Of a DNA stretch of 64,000 nucleotides, positions 1 to 13,470 are shown one piece after another; positions within the stretch are counted from its first letter, which is position 1, and each line of letters begins with the position of its first letter. The stretch is from NCBI RefSeq assembly GCF_902158555.1, contig NZ_CABGGS010000023.1, forward strand, positions 434,001 to 498,000. Reading direction: 5' to 3'. Both the position numbers and the translations under genes were made by a program. Source of the DNA: Klebsiella spallanzanii. Lineage in GTDB: Bacteria; Pseudomonadota; Gammaproteobacteria; Enterobacterales; Enterobacteriaceae. The notes under the pieces were generated by a model that ran no database searches, had not been told where the DNA came from, and saw only the letters and a list, made by a program, of their open reading frames with translations.

Positions 1-1
1 G

Positions 2-1096
2 GTGATTGAGTTTTGCGTGGCCTTGTTCGGTCTGTTCAGCCTGCTTTCCGCTTTTTCCCCTGACCTTGAGACGCTGGTTATTCTGCGCTTTCTGACCGGC
101 CTCGGCCTCGGCGGTGCGATGCCCAATACCATTACCATGACGTCGGAATATCTGCCTGCCCGGCGGCGCGGGGCGCTGGTGACTCTGATGTTTTGCGGCT
201 TCACCCTTGGCTCGGCGCTTGGCGGCGTGGTCAGCGCCCAACTGGTGCCGCTGATTGGCTGGCACGGTATTCTGGTGCTGGGCGGCGTTCTCCCGCTGAT
301 GCTGGCGGTGGCGCTGGTGCCGCTGCTTCCTGAATCACCGCGCTGGCAGATTCGCCGTCAGCTGCCGCAGGCGGTTATCGCCAGAACCGTTGGCGCGATA
401 ACCGGCGAGCGCTATACCGATACCCATTTCTGGCTTGATGAGCCAGCCGCTGGCGCGAAAGGCAGCATTCGCCAGCTGTTTGCCGGGCGTCAGTTACCCA
501 TCACCTTAATGTTATGGGTCGTGTTCTTTATGAGCCTGCTGATTATCTATCTGCTCTCCAGCTGGATGCCGACGCTGCTTAATCATCGCGGGATTGATTT
601 ACAACATGCCTCGTGGGTCACCGCCGCCTTCCAGATTGGCGGTACCTTTGGCGCGCTGCTGCTCGGGGTGCTGATGGATCGCTTCAATCCTTATCGGGTG
701 CTGGCGCTGAGCTACGGTCTGGGGGCGGTCTGTATCGTCATGATTGGCCTGAGCGAGAACGGCCTGTGGCAGATGGCGCTGGCGATTTTCGGTACCGGCA
801 TTGGTATCAGCGGCTCTCAGGTGGGTCTTAATGCGCTAACCGCAACGTTGTACCCCACGCAAAGCCGCGCTACCGGCGTGAGCTGGTCCAACGCCGTTGG
901 CCGCTGCGGGGCCATCGTCGGCTCGCTCTCCGGAGGCATGATGATGGCGATGAATTTCTCTTTCGACACCCTGTTTTTTGTTATCGCCGTACCGGCCGTT
1001 GTTAGCGCCGTGATGCTTATTCTGCTGACGCTTGCCGTCCGCAACCCGATATCTGTACCTGCCGCGCTGCCTTCTGCAGGCATCGTGAATAAATAA
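2..1096 (+). CDS. mhbT: 3-hydroxybenzoate transporter MhbT, MFS (5' end outside window)
   Basis: The C-terminal 364 residues of a major facilitator transporter, probably of the aromatic acid:H+ symporter type. It would import 3-hydroxybenzoate across the inner membrane. The reading frame is open from the first bases, and the GTG at position 2 is internal, so roughly the first 80-90 residues of a ~450-residue family member are missing. Visible are several hydrophobic helices, the LPESPRW motif that follows helix 6 in sugar/acid MFS proteins, and a G-x-L-MDR loop (GVLMDRF) between helices of the second half. It ends 14 bases before mhbD, and the gene order T-D-H-I-M matches the Klebsiella mhb operon. 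The LysR regulator MhbR that normally lies divergently upstream would be outside the window. The substrate is inferred from the operon. Confidence 0.88.
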   Translation: MIEFCVALFGLFSLLSAFSPDLETLVILRFLTGLGLGGAMPNTITMTSEYLPARRRGALVTLMFCGFTLGSALGGVVSAQLVPLIGWHGILVLGGVLPLMLAVALVPLLPESPRWQIRRQLPQAVIARTVGAITGERYTDTHFWLDEPAAGAKGSIRQLFAGRQLPITLMLWVVFFMSLLIIYLLSSWMPTLLNHRGIDLQHASWVTAAFQIGGTFGALLLGVLMDRFNPYRVLALSYGLGAVCIVMIGLSENGLWQMALAIFGTGIGISGSQVGLNALTATLYPTQSRATGVSWSNAVGRCGAIVGSLSGGMMMAMNFSFDTLFFVIAVPAVVSAVMLILLTLAVRNPISVPAALPSAGIVNK

Positions 1097-1110
1097 TAAG
1101 GAGAACGCTC

Positions 1111-2148
1111 ATGTCCCGATCCACCACGGAAGCACACAACGGTCGTCAGCAGTTTTACCAGCATATTTCCGGACAAAACCTGACGCCGCTTTGGGAATCG
1201 CTGCACCACCTGGTGCCGAAAACGCCAAACGCCACCTGCGCGCCGGCTTACTGGAACTATCAGGAGATTCGCCCGCTGCTGCTGGAAAGCGGCCAGTTGA
1301 TTGGCGCGAAAGAAGCGGTGCGTCGCGTACTGGTGCTGGAAAACCCGGCGCTGCGCGGGCAGTCGTCGATTACGTCCTCTCTGTACGCCGGTTTACAGCT
1401 GATTATGCCCGGCGAAGTCGCGCCGAGCCACCGCCATAACCAGTCGGCGCTGCGCTTTGTCGTTGAAGGTGAAGGGGCGTTTACCGCTGTCGACGGCGAA
1501 CGCACGCAAATGCGCGCCGGCGACTTTATCCTGACGCCGCAGTGGCGCTGGCACGACCACGGCAACCCCGGCAATGAACCGGTTATCTGGCTGGATGGTT
1601 TAGACCTGCCGCTGGTGAACTATCTGGGCTGCGGCTTTGCTGAAGATTACCCGGAAGAGCAGCAGCCGGTAACCCGTAAAGAGGGGGATTATCTGCCGCG
1701 CTATGCCGCCAATATGCTGCCGCTGCGCCATCAGGTCGGTAACTCCTCGCCCATTTTTAACTATCGCTATGATCGTAGCCGCGAAGCACTGCACGACCTG
1801 ACGCGTATGGGCGATGCTGATGGGTGGGACGGCTACAAGATGCGCTACGTTAACCCGGTCACCGGCGGCTACCCGATGCCGTCGATGGGCGCATTCCTGC
1901 AGCTGTTGCCAAAAGGGTTTAGTTCACGTGCGGCAAAAACCACCGACAGCACCATTTATCACGTGGTGGAAGGCAGCGGCCAGGTAACCATTGGCGAGCA
2001 AACCTTCTCTTTCCAGGCAAAAGATATCTTCGTCGTGCCGACCTGGTACGCCGTCTCTTTTATCTCTGCCGAAGACACTGTGTTATTCAGCTTTTCGGAT
2101 CGTCCCGTGCAGGAAGCTCTCGGCCTGTTCCGCGAAGCGCGTTATTAA
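1111..2148 (+). CDS. mhbD: Gentisate 1,2-dioxygenase
   Basis: A 345-residue bicupin that opens the aromatic ring of gentisate to give maleylpyruvate, using Fe(II) and O2 in the cytoplasm. The first cupin carries the metal-binding pattern [16 protein letters not shown] (residues about 108-123) followed by the later His of WHDHGN. The second cupin is around residues 270-320 ([14 protein letters not shown]). The start is supported by an AAGGAG ribosome site six to seven bases upstream of the ATG. It sits second in the operon, 14 bases after mhbT and 24 bases before mhbH, in the order expected for the gentisate route. Length and motifs agree with gentisate dioxygenases. 1-hydroxy-2-naphthoate dioxygenases are related, but the hydrolase, isomerase and 6-hydroxylase neighbours argue for gentisate. 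Confidence 0.94.
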   Translation: MSRSTTEAHNGRQQFYQHISGQNLTPLWESLHHLVPKTPNATCAPAYWNYQEIRPLLLESGQLIGAKEAVRRVLVLENPALRGQSSITSSLYAGLQLIMPGEVAPSHRHNQSALRFVVEGEGAFTAVDGERTQMRAGDFILTPQWRWHDHGNPGNEPVIWLDGLDLPLVNYLGCGFAEDYPEEQQPVTRKEGDYLPRYAANMLPLRHQVGNSSPIFNYRYDRSREALHDLTRMGDADGWDGYKMRYVNPVTGGYPMPSMGAFLQLLPKGFSSRAAKTTDSTIYHVVEGSGQVTIGEQTFSFQAKDIFVVPTWYAVSFISAEDTVLFSFSDRPVQEALGLFREARY

Positions 2149-2172
2149 AAATTAAGAATAAGGAAAAGACTC

Positions 2173-2871
2173 ATGACTCAATACGTTTTTGCACCCCAGG
2201 CCCCGATTAGCGTTCCGGTTGTTGGCAGCGATGAGCAGTTCCCGGTACGCCGTGTTTACTGCGTTGGTCGCAACTATGCCGCCCACGCTCGTGAAATGGG
2301 CTTTGACCCGGATCGCGAACCGCCGTTCTTCTTCTGCAAACCCGCCGATGCGGTGGTGCCGGTGGCCGCAGGACAAACTCTGGATCTACCGTATCCGACG
2401 CAAACCGATAACTATCACTATGAAATTGAGCTGGTGGTGGCGATTGGCAAAAAAGGTAGCGATATCCCGCTGGAGCAGGCTCATGAATATGTCTGGGGCT
2501 ACGCCACCGGCCTGGATATGACCCGCCGCGACCGTCAGATGGAAATGCGCCAGATGGGCCGTCCGTGGGAAATCGGTAAAGCCTTCGACCTCTCCGCGCC
2601 GATTGCGCCGCTGCATAAAGCCGATACCGCAGATGTGAATCAGGCCGGGATCTGGTTACAGGTTAACGGCGAAGATCACCAGCGCAGCGATATCCGCCAT
2701 CTGATCTGGTCGGTCAATGAAACCATCAGCTACCTGTCTGGTTTCTTCGAACTTCAGCCCGGCGACCTGATTTTCACCGGTACCCCGGAAGGCGTTGGCG
2801 CGGTGGTGAAAGGCGATGTCATTACCGGCAACGTAGAGGGACTAACGCCGATCTCCGTTCGCGTGGTGTGA
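2173..2871 (+). CDS. mhbH: Fumarylpyruvate hydrolase
   Basis: A 232-residue member of the fumarylacetoacetate hydrolase family. In this pathway it splits fumarylpyruvate into fumarate and pyruvate, which enter central metabolism. The FAH core is visible: [14 protein letters not shown] near residues 31-44, FFCKPADA with the conserved Lys, the metal-ligand region [10 protein letters not shown] (acidic residues about 84-86), and the C-terminal [13 protein letters not shown]. The start is preceded by AAGGAAAAG seven bases upstream. It is followed after 5 bases by mhbI. The family also includes hydrolases for other 2-oxo acids; the assignment to fumarylpyruvate rests on the operon. Confidence 0.92.
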   Translation: MTQYVFAPQAPISVPVVGSDEQFPVRRVYCVGRNYAAHAREMGFDPDREPPFFFCKPADAVVPVAAGQTLDLPYPTQTDNYHYEIELVVAIGKKGSDIPLEQAHEYVWGYATGLDMTRRDRQMEMRQMGRPWEIGKAFDLSAPIAPLHKADTADVNQAGIWLQVNGEDHQRSDIRHLIWSVNETISYLSGFFELQPGDLIFTGTPEGVGAVVKGDVITGNVEGLTPISVRVV

Positions 2872-2876
2872 GGTGA

Positions 2877-3524
2877 ATGATGAAGCTGTACAGCTTTTTT
2901 AATAGCTCCGCGTCGTACCGCGTGCGGATTGCGCTGGCGCTGAAAGGCATCGACTACCAGAGCGTGGGCGTGAATATCCGCATCGGCCAGCAGAACGCGC
3001 TGGAATACCGGCGGCTGAATCCGGTTGGCCTGGTGCCGACGCTGATTACCGATGAGGGCGAATCACTCGGCCAGTCGCTGGCGATTGTGGACTGGCTTGA
3101 CCGCCACTATCCGCAACCGCAACTGCTGCCGCAGGAGGATATTGCGCGGATGCAGGTGCTGGAGATTGTTTATGCTATCGCCTGCGATATCCACCCGATT
3201 AATAACATGCGCGTTTTGCGCTACCTTGGTGACGAACTGAAGGTGAGCGAAGAGGACAAAAAACGCTGGTATGCGCACTGGATCCAGCAGGGATTGAGCG
3301 CTGTGGAGCAGCTGTTGCGCCGCGCCAAATCCGGCAATTTCTGCGTGGGTGATACGCCGACCCTGGCTGACTGCTGCCTGGTGCCGCAATGGGCAAACGC
3401 TCTGCGTATGGGCTGCGACCTGAGCCACTACCCGCGCTGCCAGGCGGTTTATGACGCCTGTACCCGGCTCCCGGCGTTTATCGCCGCCGCGCCGGAAAAC
3501 CAACAAGATAAGATCCCGGCTTAG
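2877..3524 (+). CDS. mhbI: Maleylpyruvate isomerase (zeta-class GST fold)
   Basis: A 215-residue glutathione S-transferase-fold protein of the maleylacetoacetate/maleylpyruvate isomerase family. It converts maleylpyruvate to fumarylpyruvate, usually with glutathione as cofactor. The N-terminal thioredoxin-like domain has the zeta-class signature SSASYRVRIAL (residues 10-20) and NPVGLVPTL. The C-terminal helical domain has the GDTPTLADCCLVPQ motif. Two consecutive ATG codons (2877 and 2880) are possible starts, and GAGGTG just upstream serves either. It is coupled to mhbH by a 5-base gap and to mhbM by an 8-base gap. The alternative, maleylacetoacetate isomerase of tyrosine breakdown, is unlikely given the neighbours. 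Confidence 0.92.
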   Translation: MMKLYSFFNSSASYRVRIALALKGIDYQSVGVNIRIGQQNALEYRRLNPVGLVPTLITDEGESLGQSLAIVDWLDRHYPQPQLLPQEDIARMQVLEIVYAIACDIHPINNMRVLRYLGDELKVSEEDKKRWYAHWIQQGLSAVEQLLRRAKSGNFCVGDTPTLADCCLVPQWANALRMGCDLSHYPRCQAVYDACTRLPAFIAAAPENQQDKIPA

Positions 3525-3532
3525 GAGACAAC

Positions 3533-4726
3533 ATGGCAAAAGTGATGCGAGCAATCATTGTCGGCGGCGGTATTGGCGGGGCGGCAACGGCACTCTCTCT
3601 GGCGCGTCAGGGAATCAAAGTTATGCTGCTGGAGAAAGCCCACGAAATTGGCGAAATCGGCGCGGGGATCCAGCTTGGGCCAAACGCCTTCTCGGCGCTG
3701 GATAGCCTTGGCGTTGGCGAAGTTGCCCGCCAGCGAGCGGTATTTACCGATCACATCACGATGATGGATGCGGTAAACGGCGAAGAGGTGGTGCATATTG
3801 AGACCGGGCAGGCCTTCCGCGACCATTTCGGCGGCCCCTATGCGGTTATCCACCGGGTGGATATTCACGCCACCGTCTGGGAAGCCGTACTGACCCATCC
3901 TGGCGTCGAGTATCGCACGTCGACGCAGGTGGTGGATATCCGCCAGACCACCAACGACGTGACCGTTTTTGATGACAAAGGGAACAGCTGGACGGCGGAT
4001 ATCCTGATCGGCTGCGACGGCGTGAAGTCAGTGGTGCGCCAGAGCCTGCTCGGCGATACGCCTCGGGTGACTGGCCACGTGGTGTATCGCGCGGTGGTCG
4101 ATGCCGTCGATATGCCGGAAGATTTACGTATTAATGCGCCGGTTCTGTGGGCCGGGCCACACTGCCACCTGGTGCATTACCCGCTGCGCGGCGGCAAGCA
4201 GTACAACCTGGTGGTGACTTTTCATAGCCGCGAAAAAGAAGAGTGGGGCGTGCGTGACGGTAGTAAAGAGGAGGTGCTCTCCTACTTTAAAGGCATTCAT
4301 CCTCGACCCCGGCAGATGCTGGACAAACCCACCTCGTGGCGCCGCTGGTCTACCGCCGACCGCGAGCCGGTAGAAAAATGGGGCAACGATCGCATTACGC
4401 TGGTCGGCGATGCCGCGCACCCGGTGGCGCAGTATATGGCTCAGGGGGCCTGTATGGCGCTGGAGGATGCGGTTACCTTAGGTAAAGCGCTGTCGGAGTG
4501 CGATGGTGATGCCGCCCGTGCCTTTGCGTTATATGAATCGGTACGTATCCCGCGCACCGCGCGTATCGTCTGGTCGACTCGCGAAATGGGGAGGGTTTAT
4601 CATGCCGCCGGAGTGGAGCGCCAGGTGCGCAACCTGCTGTGGAAAGGCAAAACCCAGAGTGAGTTTTATCGCGGCATCGAGTGGCTGTACGGCTGGAAAG
4701 AGGATAACTGCCTGGAACCACGTTAA
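3533..4726 (+). CDS. mhbM: 3-hydroxybenzoate 6-monooxygenase (FAD)
   Basis: A 397-residue class A flavoprotein hydroxylase. It converts 3-hydroxybenzoate to gentisate with NAD(P)H, O2 and FAD, the first step of the pathway encoded here. The N-terminal dinucleotide fold is clear ([18 protein letters not shown], residues about 9-26, then acidic E at the end of strand 2), followed by the [10 protein letters not shown] flavin loop and the second flavin motif [20 protein letters not shown] around residues 288-307. The DG motif lies at IGCDGVKS. Last gene of the operon; a terminator hairpin lies about 100 bases downstream. Salicylate hydroxylases are close relatives, but the gentisate genes upstream fix the role. 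Confidence 0.93.
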   Translation: MAKVMRAIIVGGGIGGAATALSLARQGIKVMLLEKAHEIGEIGAGIQLGPNAFSALDSLGVGEVARQRAVFTDHITMMDAVNGEEVVHIETGQAFRDHFGGPYAVIHRVDIHATVWEAVLTHPGVEYRTSTQVVDIRQTTNDVTVFDDKGNSWTADILIGCDGVKSVVRQSLLGDTPRVTGHVVYRAVVDAVDMPEDLRINAPVLWAGPHCHLVHYPLRGGKQYNLVVTFHSREKEEWGVRDGSKEEVLSYFKGIHPRPRQMLDKPTSWRRWSTADREPVEKWGNDRITLVGDAAHPVAQYMAQGACMALEDAVTLGKALSECDGDAARAFALYESVRIPRTARIVWSTREMGRVYHAAGVERQVRNLLWKGKTQSEFYRGIEWLYGWKEDNCLEPR

Positions 4727-4756
4727 GCGGTTGTGCGTTTCCCGGGGTGCACTTTT

Positions 4757-4790
4757 GTAGCCCGGACAGATGTGTAGCATCGCCTCCGGG
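4757..4790. repeat. REP-like palindromic repeat
   Basis: Imperfect palindrome beginning GTAGCCCGGACAG and ending CGCCTCCGGG. The same unit recurs in at least seven other intergenic gaps of this window, always outside genes, as expected of enterobacterial REP/BIME elements. Confidence 0.75.
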
Positions 4791-4822
4791 AAAACTGACG
4801 TACCCCTTTCAACCCGCCCCGG

Positions 4823-4850
4823 GAGGCGCTACCATAGCGCCTCTTTTTTT
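4823..4850 (+). terminator. Rho-independent terminator after mhb operon
   Basis: Perfect 8-bp stem GAGGCGCT / AGCGCCTC with a 5-base loop, followed directly by seven T residues. It lies downstream of mhbM and before the dusC start, so it should end the mhb transcript and insulate dusC. Confidence 0.85.
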
Positions 4851-4869
4851 CCGGGCAATGATAAACAAT

Positions 4870-5817
4870 ATGCGTGTATTACTGGCGCCGATGGAAGGCG
4901 TGCTCGATTCGCTGGTGCGCGAGCTGCTGACCGAAGTGAATGATTACGATCTCTGCATCACCGAATTTTTACGCGTGGTCGATCAACTCCTGCCGGTAAA
5001 ATCATTCTATAAGCTGTGCCCGGAGCTGCATAACCATAGCCTGACGCCATCCGGCACCCGCGTGCGCGTACAACTGCTCGGGCAGTATCCGCAATGGCTG
5101 GCGGAAAATGCCGCCCGCGCGGTTGAGCTGGGATCCTGGGGGGTCGATCTTAACTGTGGCTGTCCGTCGAAGCTGGTCAACGGCAGCGGCGGCGGGGCAA
5201 CGTTACTCAAAGATCCGGAACTGATCTATCGCGGCGCGAAAGCGATGCGCGAAGCGGTCCCGGATCATCTACCGGTGACGGTCAAAGTGCGTCTTGGCTG
5301 GGACAGCGGCGATCGGCGCTTTGAAATTGCCGACGCGGTCCAGCAGGCGGGAGCCAGCGAACTGGTGGTCCACGGTCGCACCAAAGAGGACGGCTATAAA
5401 GCGGAGCGTATTAACTGGCAGGCCATCGGCGAAATTCGTCAGCGTCTGACCATTCCGGTGGTTGCCAACGGTGAGATCTGGGACTGGCAGAGCGCTCAGG
5501 ATTGTCTGGCGGCGACCGGCTGCGATTCGGTGATGATTGGCCGCGGCGCGCTTAACGTACCCAACTTAAGCCGGGTGATAAAATATAACGAACCGCGCAT
5601 GCCCTGGCCTCAGGTCGTCGAGCTGCTGCAAAAATATACCCGCCTGGAAAAGCAGGGCGACACCGGCCTTTATCATGTTGCGCGTATAAAACAATGGTTA
5701 AGCTATTTGCGCAAAGAATACCTTGAAGCCTCTGAGCTTTTCAGCGCGGTACGCACCCTTCAGGACTCAGCGAGCATTGCGCGCACAATTAACGGCTGGC
5801 GTAACGAAACTATCTGA
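4870..5817 (+). CDS. dusC: tRNA-dihydrouridine(16) synthase DusC
   Basis: A flavin-dependent reductase that makes dihydrouridine at position 16 of tRNA. With the ATG at 4870 the protein is 315 residues and starts [14 protein letters not shown], the usual DusC N-terminus and length. The frame is open further upstream, and another ATG at 4858 is possible. The FMN/TIM-barrel family signature is clear: LAPMEGV at the N-terminus, the catalytic cysteine at C98 in [34 protein letters not shown] and MIGRGAL. In E. coli dusC lies next to mdtQ/yohG. Here the bgl operon and a methyltransferase gene separate them. Confidence 0.95.
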   Translation: MRVLLAPMEGVLDSLVRELLTEVNDYDLCITEFLRVVDQLLPVKSFYKLCPELHNHSLTPSGTRVRVQLLGQYPQWLAENAARAVELGSWGVDLNCGCPSKLVNGSGGGATLLKDPELIYRGAKAMREAVPDHLPVTVKVRLGWDSGDRRFEIADAVQQAGASELVVHGRTKEDGYKAERINWQAIGEIRQRLTIPVVANGEIWDWQSAQDCLAATGCDSVMIGRGALNVPNLSRVIKYNEPRMPWPQVVELLQKYTRLEKQGDTGLYHVARIKQWLSYLRKEYLEASELFSAVRTLQDSASIARTINGWRNETI

Positions 5818-5828
5818 CCTGCATCACA
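5813..5828 (+). promoter_or_regulatory. Candidate CRP-cAMP site for bgl operon
   Basis: TCTGA-N6-TCACA matches the CRP consensus TGTGA-N6-TCACA in nine of ten core positions and is followed by TTTT. It overlaps the dusC stop codon and lies about 55-70 bases upstream of the first BglG-type leader. Catabolite control is usual for bgl operons. I could not place a convincing -10/-35 pair, so this is an inference. Confidence 0.4.
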
Positions 5829-5849
5829 TTTTTCTGTTTGTCCCGTTGA

Positions 5850-6794
<945 letters not shown>

Positions 6795-6834
6795 ACGCTT
6801 ATCGGGCCTGGCTCTTAGCACCTTCATTAAAACT

Positions 6835-6866
6835 GGATTGTTACTGCATCATGCAGGCAAAACCTG
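6835..6866 (+). promoter_or_regulatory. BglG antiterminator site (RAT), second leader
   Basis: GGATTGTTACTGCATC-ATGCAGGCAAAACCTG is a second RAT, between bglG and bglF, nearly the same in its conserved positions as the first. It overlaps the left arm of the next terminator. Confidence 0.87.
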
Positions 6867-6910
6867 AGCGCAACGCCAACCCGGCGTTGTTCTCGGGTTT
6901 TTTTATTTTT
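6861..6910 (+). terminator. Conditional terminator between bglG and bglF
   Basis: Long hairpin: outer stem AACCTGAG with CTCGGGTT, inner stem CAACGCC with GGCGTTG, followed by TTTTTTATTTTT. The outer left arm belongs to the RAT at 6835-6866. Confidence 0.87.
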
Positions 6911-6923
6911 AATACTCAGTTAA

Positions 6924-8819
<1,896 letters not shown>

Positions 8820-8836
8820 TCACAGGAGAGAGATGA

Positions 8837-10234
<1,398 letters not shown>

Positions 10235-10264
10235 TGCCCTGAGCACGAAAGTAACATCATCCAT

Positions 10265-10292
10265 ATGGCCCGGATAACCTCCGGGCCATTTT
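10265..10292 (+). terminator. Terminator after bglB
   Basis: 10-bp perfect stem ATGGCCCGGA / TCCGGGCCAT with a 5-base loop, followed by TTTT. It lies between the convergent bglB and methyltransferase genes and could act on both. Confidence 0.8.
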
Positions 10293-10297
10293 GCGTA

Positions 10298-11032
10298 TTA
10301 CGCCGGCTTGCGCGCGCGCAGCAGAAAAATCATCGGCCGCTCTTTTTCTTCATCCAGCGCTGGCTGGGCGGCAATCTGCTCCGCCGTTGGCCCCCATTCA
10401 TCCAGATGCTCGATGATAAAACCGGCGGCCACCAGCAGGTTTATCCAGGTGGACAGCTTGCGGTGCTGCTTCTTCACCCCGTCGGCAAACCAGTTGCTGA
10501 TACGTTCGCCCTCCTGCTGGTAGTGGCTCACCGGCCAGCGCTTCTGTCCGTTCTCATCTTCCAGCCAGCTCTGCTGCGGCGGGGCGGTATAGATGGGATG
10601 CTCGGCGGAGAACAGCAGCGTACCGCCGGGCGTCAGCGCCTGGTAAACGGTAGCGAACAGCGGCGCCACGTCGGGCAGATAGTGTAGCGCCAGCGAGCTA
10701 TAGACCAGCTCGCAGCTATTTGCGGGCAGGGTCAGGTTCTCCAGGTTTTCACAGCGGTAGCGGATACCTTCGCCGCGGGTCATTTCGCGGGCACGCTCCA
10801 GCATCCGGCTGGAGAGATCCAGTCCCTCGACCTGCGCGGCACCCCGATCGCGGGCCCAGCGGCAAAACCAACCGTAGCCGCAGCCAAGATCGACGACGCG
10901 TAAACCGGATAACGGCGGAAGCATTTGCTGTATGGTTGGCCACTCAGGCGCGCCTTCCAGCCCCTTAACTGAACGGTCGAGGGTGGCGTATCCGGCAAAA
11001 AAAGCGGGATCGTCATAGATGTTCTGACTCAT
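10298..11032 (-). CDS. Class I SAM-dependent methyltransferase
   Basis: A 244-residue Rossmann-fold methyltransferase of unknown substrate. Motif I is VVDLGCGYGWFCRWA (about residues 44-58), the acidic end of strand 2 is in VEGLDLSSRML, and motif IV-like LVYSSLALHYL follows. These are typical of the Methyltransf_11/25 group that acts on small molecules. An ATG at 11032 with GGAG five bases upstream is preferred; a GTG at 11038 overlaps that site. It is a single gene, convergent to bglB and divergent from the efflux lipoprotein gene. It sits inside the block that separates dusC and mdtQ compared with E. coli, so it probably arrived with or near the bgl operon. Confidence 0.85.
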   Translation of the reverse strand: MSQNIYDDPAFFAGYATLDRSVKGLEGAPEWPTIQQMLPPLSGLRVVDLGCGYGWFCRWARDRGAAQVEGLDLSSRMLERAREMTRGEGIRYRCENLENLTLPANSCELVYSSLALHYLPDVAPLFATVYQALTPGGTLLFSAEHPIYTAPPQQSWLEDENGQKRWPVSHYQQEGERISNWFADGVKKQHRKLSTWINLLVAAGFIIEHLDEWGPTAEQIAAQPALDEEKERPMIFLLRARKPA

Positions 11033-11151
11033 TTTCACTCCATGAGAAGTTTATTTTTAGCCTGCTAATAGTTACGGCACACGCTTTACTAAACGGCTAT
11101 GATGCAATTAGCTTAATATACCCGACCTTATTTAATCATCTGACCGATTTC

Positions 11152-12591
11152 ATGAACCTGACTTTGAGCAAACGCGTGCTGGCTGGCCTGCCGCTGGCTA
11201 TCGTGCTGGCTGGCTGCGCGCCATCGCACGATATTGGCAACCCGGCGCAGCAGCAGACCCCGGCATCCCACGTCTCAATGGAACTGCCCGCCGCCGTGAA
11301 AAACGGCTGGCCGCAGAGCAACTGGTGGCAGGACTACCACGACCCGCAGCTCAATAGCTTGATTCAACGCGCGTTAGCTAATGCGCCGGATATGCAGATT
11401 GCTGAACAACGTATCAAGCTGGCGGAAGCGCAGGCGCGGATGTCGCAGTCTAATCTGGGGCCGAATCTGGATTTTTCCGCCGATATAGAGCGACAGAAAA
11501 TGTCCTCTGAAGGCCTGATGGGGCCGTTCGCGACGGATACTGACGGCAACACCGGCCCGTGGTATACCAACGGTACCTTTGGCCTGACGGCGGGTTGGGA
11601 TCTGGATCTATGGGGTAAAAATCGCGCTCTGCTAAAAGCACGCATCGGTGAAGTTAAAGCTCAGGTTGCTGAAGAGGCGCAGACTCGCGAACTGCTGGCC
11701 AGCAGCGTCGCCCGCCTTTACTGGCAATGGCAGACCGAAGCCGCCATTAAAAACGTGCTGACTCAGGTGAAGAGCGAGCAGAACAATATTGTTACCGTGG
11801 ATACGGCGCTGTATCAGCGCGGGATCACCAACTCTGCCGAAGGGGCGGAGAACGATATTAACGTCAGCAAAACCGACCAGCAGCTCGCCGACGTTGCGGG
11901 CAATATGAAAGAGATTGAAGCGCGGCTGATGGCGCTGACCAACAATCAGAGCCAGGCGCTGAATTTACGTCCGGCTAATTTGCCCGCCGTCAGCGCACAG
12001 ATGCCCAGCGAACTGGGCTATGAACTGCTGGCGCGGCGCCCGGATTTGCAGGTGGCGCACTGGTATATCGAGGCTTCTTTAAGCGAAATTGATGCCGCTA
12101 AAGCGGCGTTTTATCCGGATATCAACCTGATGGCCTTCCTGCAACAGGATGCCCTGCATCTCAGCGATCTGTTCCGTCACTCCGCGCAGCAGATGGGCGT
12201 TACCGCCGGGTTGACGCTGCCTATCTTTGATAGCGGCCGCCTGAATGCGAATCTGGATATCGCCAGCGCGCAAAACAGCCTGTCGGTGGCGAAGTACAAC
12301 AAAGCCGTGGTCGATGCGGTTAATCAGGTGGCGAAAACCGCCAGCCAGGTTGAGACGCTGATGGCGAAAAACCAGCAGCAGCTGCAAGTTGAGAAAGATG
12401 CCCAGCGGATGGTCGCTCTGGCGCAAGCGCGGATGAATGCCGGGATCATCTCCGGCTCGCGCGTCAGCCTGGCGAAGCTGCCCGCGCTACAGGAGCGGAT
12501 TGCCGCGCTGCGCCTGCACGGCCAGTGGCTTGATGCCAGCATCCAGCTGACTTCCGCTCTGGGTGGCGGATATCATCAGGCGGCGAAGTAA
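11152..12591 (+). CDS. mdtQ: Outer membrane efflux lipoprotein (TolC/OprM family), MdtQ-like
   Basis: A 479-residue outer membrane factor of drug efflux pumps. The N-terminus is a lipoprotein signal with lipobox LAGC (cysteine near residue 22). Two OEP repeats follow (about residues 75-260 and 280-470), rich in alpha-helical coiled-coil sequence such as IAEQRIKLAEAQARMSQS and VAKTASQVETLMAKNQQQL. No inner-membrane pump or adaptor gene is adjacent, so it would have to serve pumps encoded elsewhere. Position before yohD and near dusC matches the mdtQ (yohG) locus, which in E. coli K-12 is degraded. Here it appears intact. Symbol assigned by synteny plus family. Confidence 0.82.
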   Translation: MNLTLSKRVLAGLPLAIVLAGCAPSHDIGNPAQQQTPASHVSMELPAAVKNGWPQSNWWQDYHDPQLNSLIQRALANAPDMQIAEQRIKLAEAQARMSQSNLGPNLDFSADIERQKMSSEGLMGPFATDTDGNTGPWYTNGTFGLTAGWDLDLWGKNRALLKARIGEVKAQVAEEAQTRELLASSVARLYWQWQTEAAIKNVLTQVKSEQNNIVTVDTALYQRGITNSAEGAENDINVSKTDQQLADVAGNMKEIEARLMALTNNQSQALNLRPANLPAVSAQMPSELGYELLARRPDLQVAHWYIEASLSEIDAAKAAFYPDINLMAFLQQDALHLSDLFRHSAQQMGVTAGLTLPIFDSGRLNANLDIASAQNSLSVAKYNKAVVDAVNQVAKTASQVETLMAKNQQQLQVEKDAQRMVALAQARMNAGIISGSRVSLAKLPALQERIAALRLHGQWLDASIQLTSALGGGYHQAAK

Positions 12592-12644
12592 CTGTGCGGT
12601 CTGCGGGTTTTGTAGCCACACCCAACGCGGCTTCTGATTATTCT

Positions 12645-12738
12645 CCCCGGGGGCGGCGCAAAGCGCCTGCCCGGGCTACAGGTCCGTGCGGTCTGTGGGT
12701 TTTGTAGCCCGGACAGGTGCGTCAGCACCGCCTCCGGG
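12645..12738. repeat. REP/BIME pair
   Basis: Two palindromic units in opposite orientation. One ends GCCCGGGCTAC near 12679. The other starts GTAGCCCGGACAGGTGCG at 12704 and ends CGCCTCCGGG. They lie between the convergent mdtQ-like and yohD genes. Confidence 0.72.
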
Positions 12739-12746
12739 AACTCTCG

Positions 12747-13316
12747 TCACTCCTTCCTTTTCGCCTCGCGGCGCTTGAGCCACCAGTGCGCCGCAACCAC
12801 CAGAACGACCACCAGAATCAGCCAGATCCAGTGTTTCAGATGCGCATCCAGATGATGCAGCCACGGGCCAATCGCTTCGCCGCCGAGATACCCCAGGGTA
12901 GTAAAGATCAGCGCCCAGACAATGGCACCGAGAATATTCAGCGGTAGAAAGACCTTTGGCGGCAGACGGCTGGCGCCAATCAGTAACGGTCCGATAACCC
13001 GAAAGCCGTACATAAAACGGGTGCCAATCACAAACAGATAAGGGCATCGCTGAATCATGCGCTGGGCTTTCTGAATCCGCTTTTTCTGGCTCGAGAATCG
13101 CCGCAGAATGCGCCCGCCAAAGCGTCTGCCAAGTAAGTAAAGCAACTGGTCGCCGATCATTCCGCCAAGGGCAACCGAGACAACCACCAGCCAGAACTTC
13201 AATAATCCCTGATGTGCCGCCACGCCGCCGAGCAGAGTGATGGTTTCGCCTTCCGCCATGCTGCCAATGACCAGCGCCGCGTAGCCGTACTGGGAAATCA
13301 GGTTATTGATATCCAT
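12747..13316 (-). CDS. yohD: DedA family membrane protein YohD
   Basis: A 189-residue inner-membrane protein of the DedA/SNARE-associated family, whose members are linked to lipid flipping and membrane-potential homeostasis. Hydrophobic helices are visible near residues 10-35, 45-65, 125-155 and 160-180. The conserved DedA core includes the acidic EGE near residue 22 and the FxR-xxPG-like segment (GTRFMYGFRVIGPLLIGAS). AAGGAG lies 12 bases before the start. Neighbours mdtQ and yohC match the E. coli order; E. coli yohF is absent between mdtQ and yohD here. The substrate is not known. Confidence 0.9.
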   Translation of the reverse strand: MDINNLISQYGYAALVIGSMAEGETITLLGGVAAHQGLLKFWLVVVSVALGGMIGDQLLYLLGRRFGGRILRRFSSQKKRIQKAQRMIQRCPYLFVIGTRFMYGFRVIGPLLIGASRLPPKVFLPLNILGAIVWALIFTTLGYLGGEAIGPWLHHLDAHLKHWIWLILVVVLVVAAHWWLKRREAKRKE

Positions 13317-13470
13317 ATAAAGATAAACTCCTTAAAACGTCAGTCCCTTAATCATACACCCTGATGATAAAAATGCGGGGAAGCGCATTTTTATTGCTGT
13401 ACACAAAATAATCTACAAGGTGAATTATACTTGGATCAGTGCTGTACCACGCCGTGACAAGGGGGACGCT

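Noticed and set aside
4747-4869. Upstream extension of the dusC frame
   Set aside because: It would start inside a REP unit and cross the mhb terminator; the family N-terminus begins at 4870.
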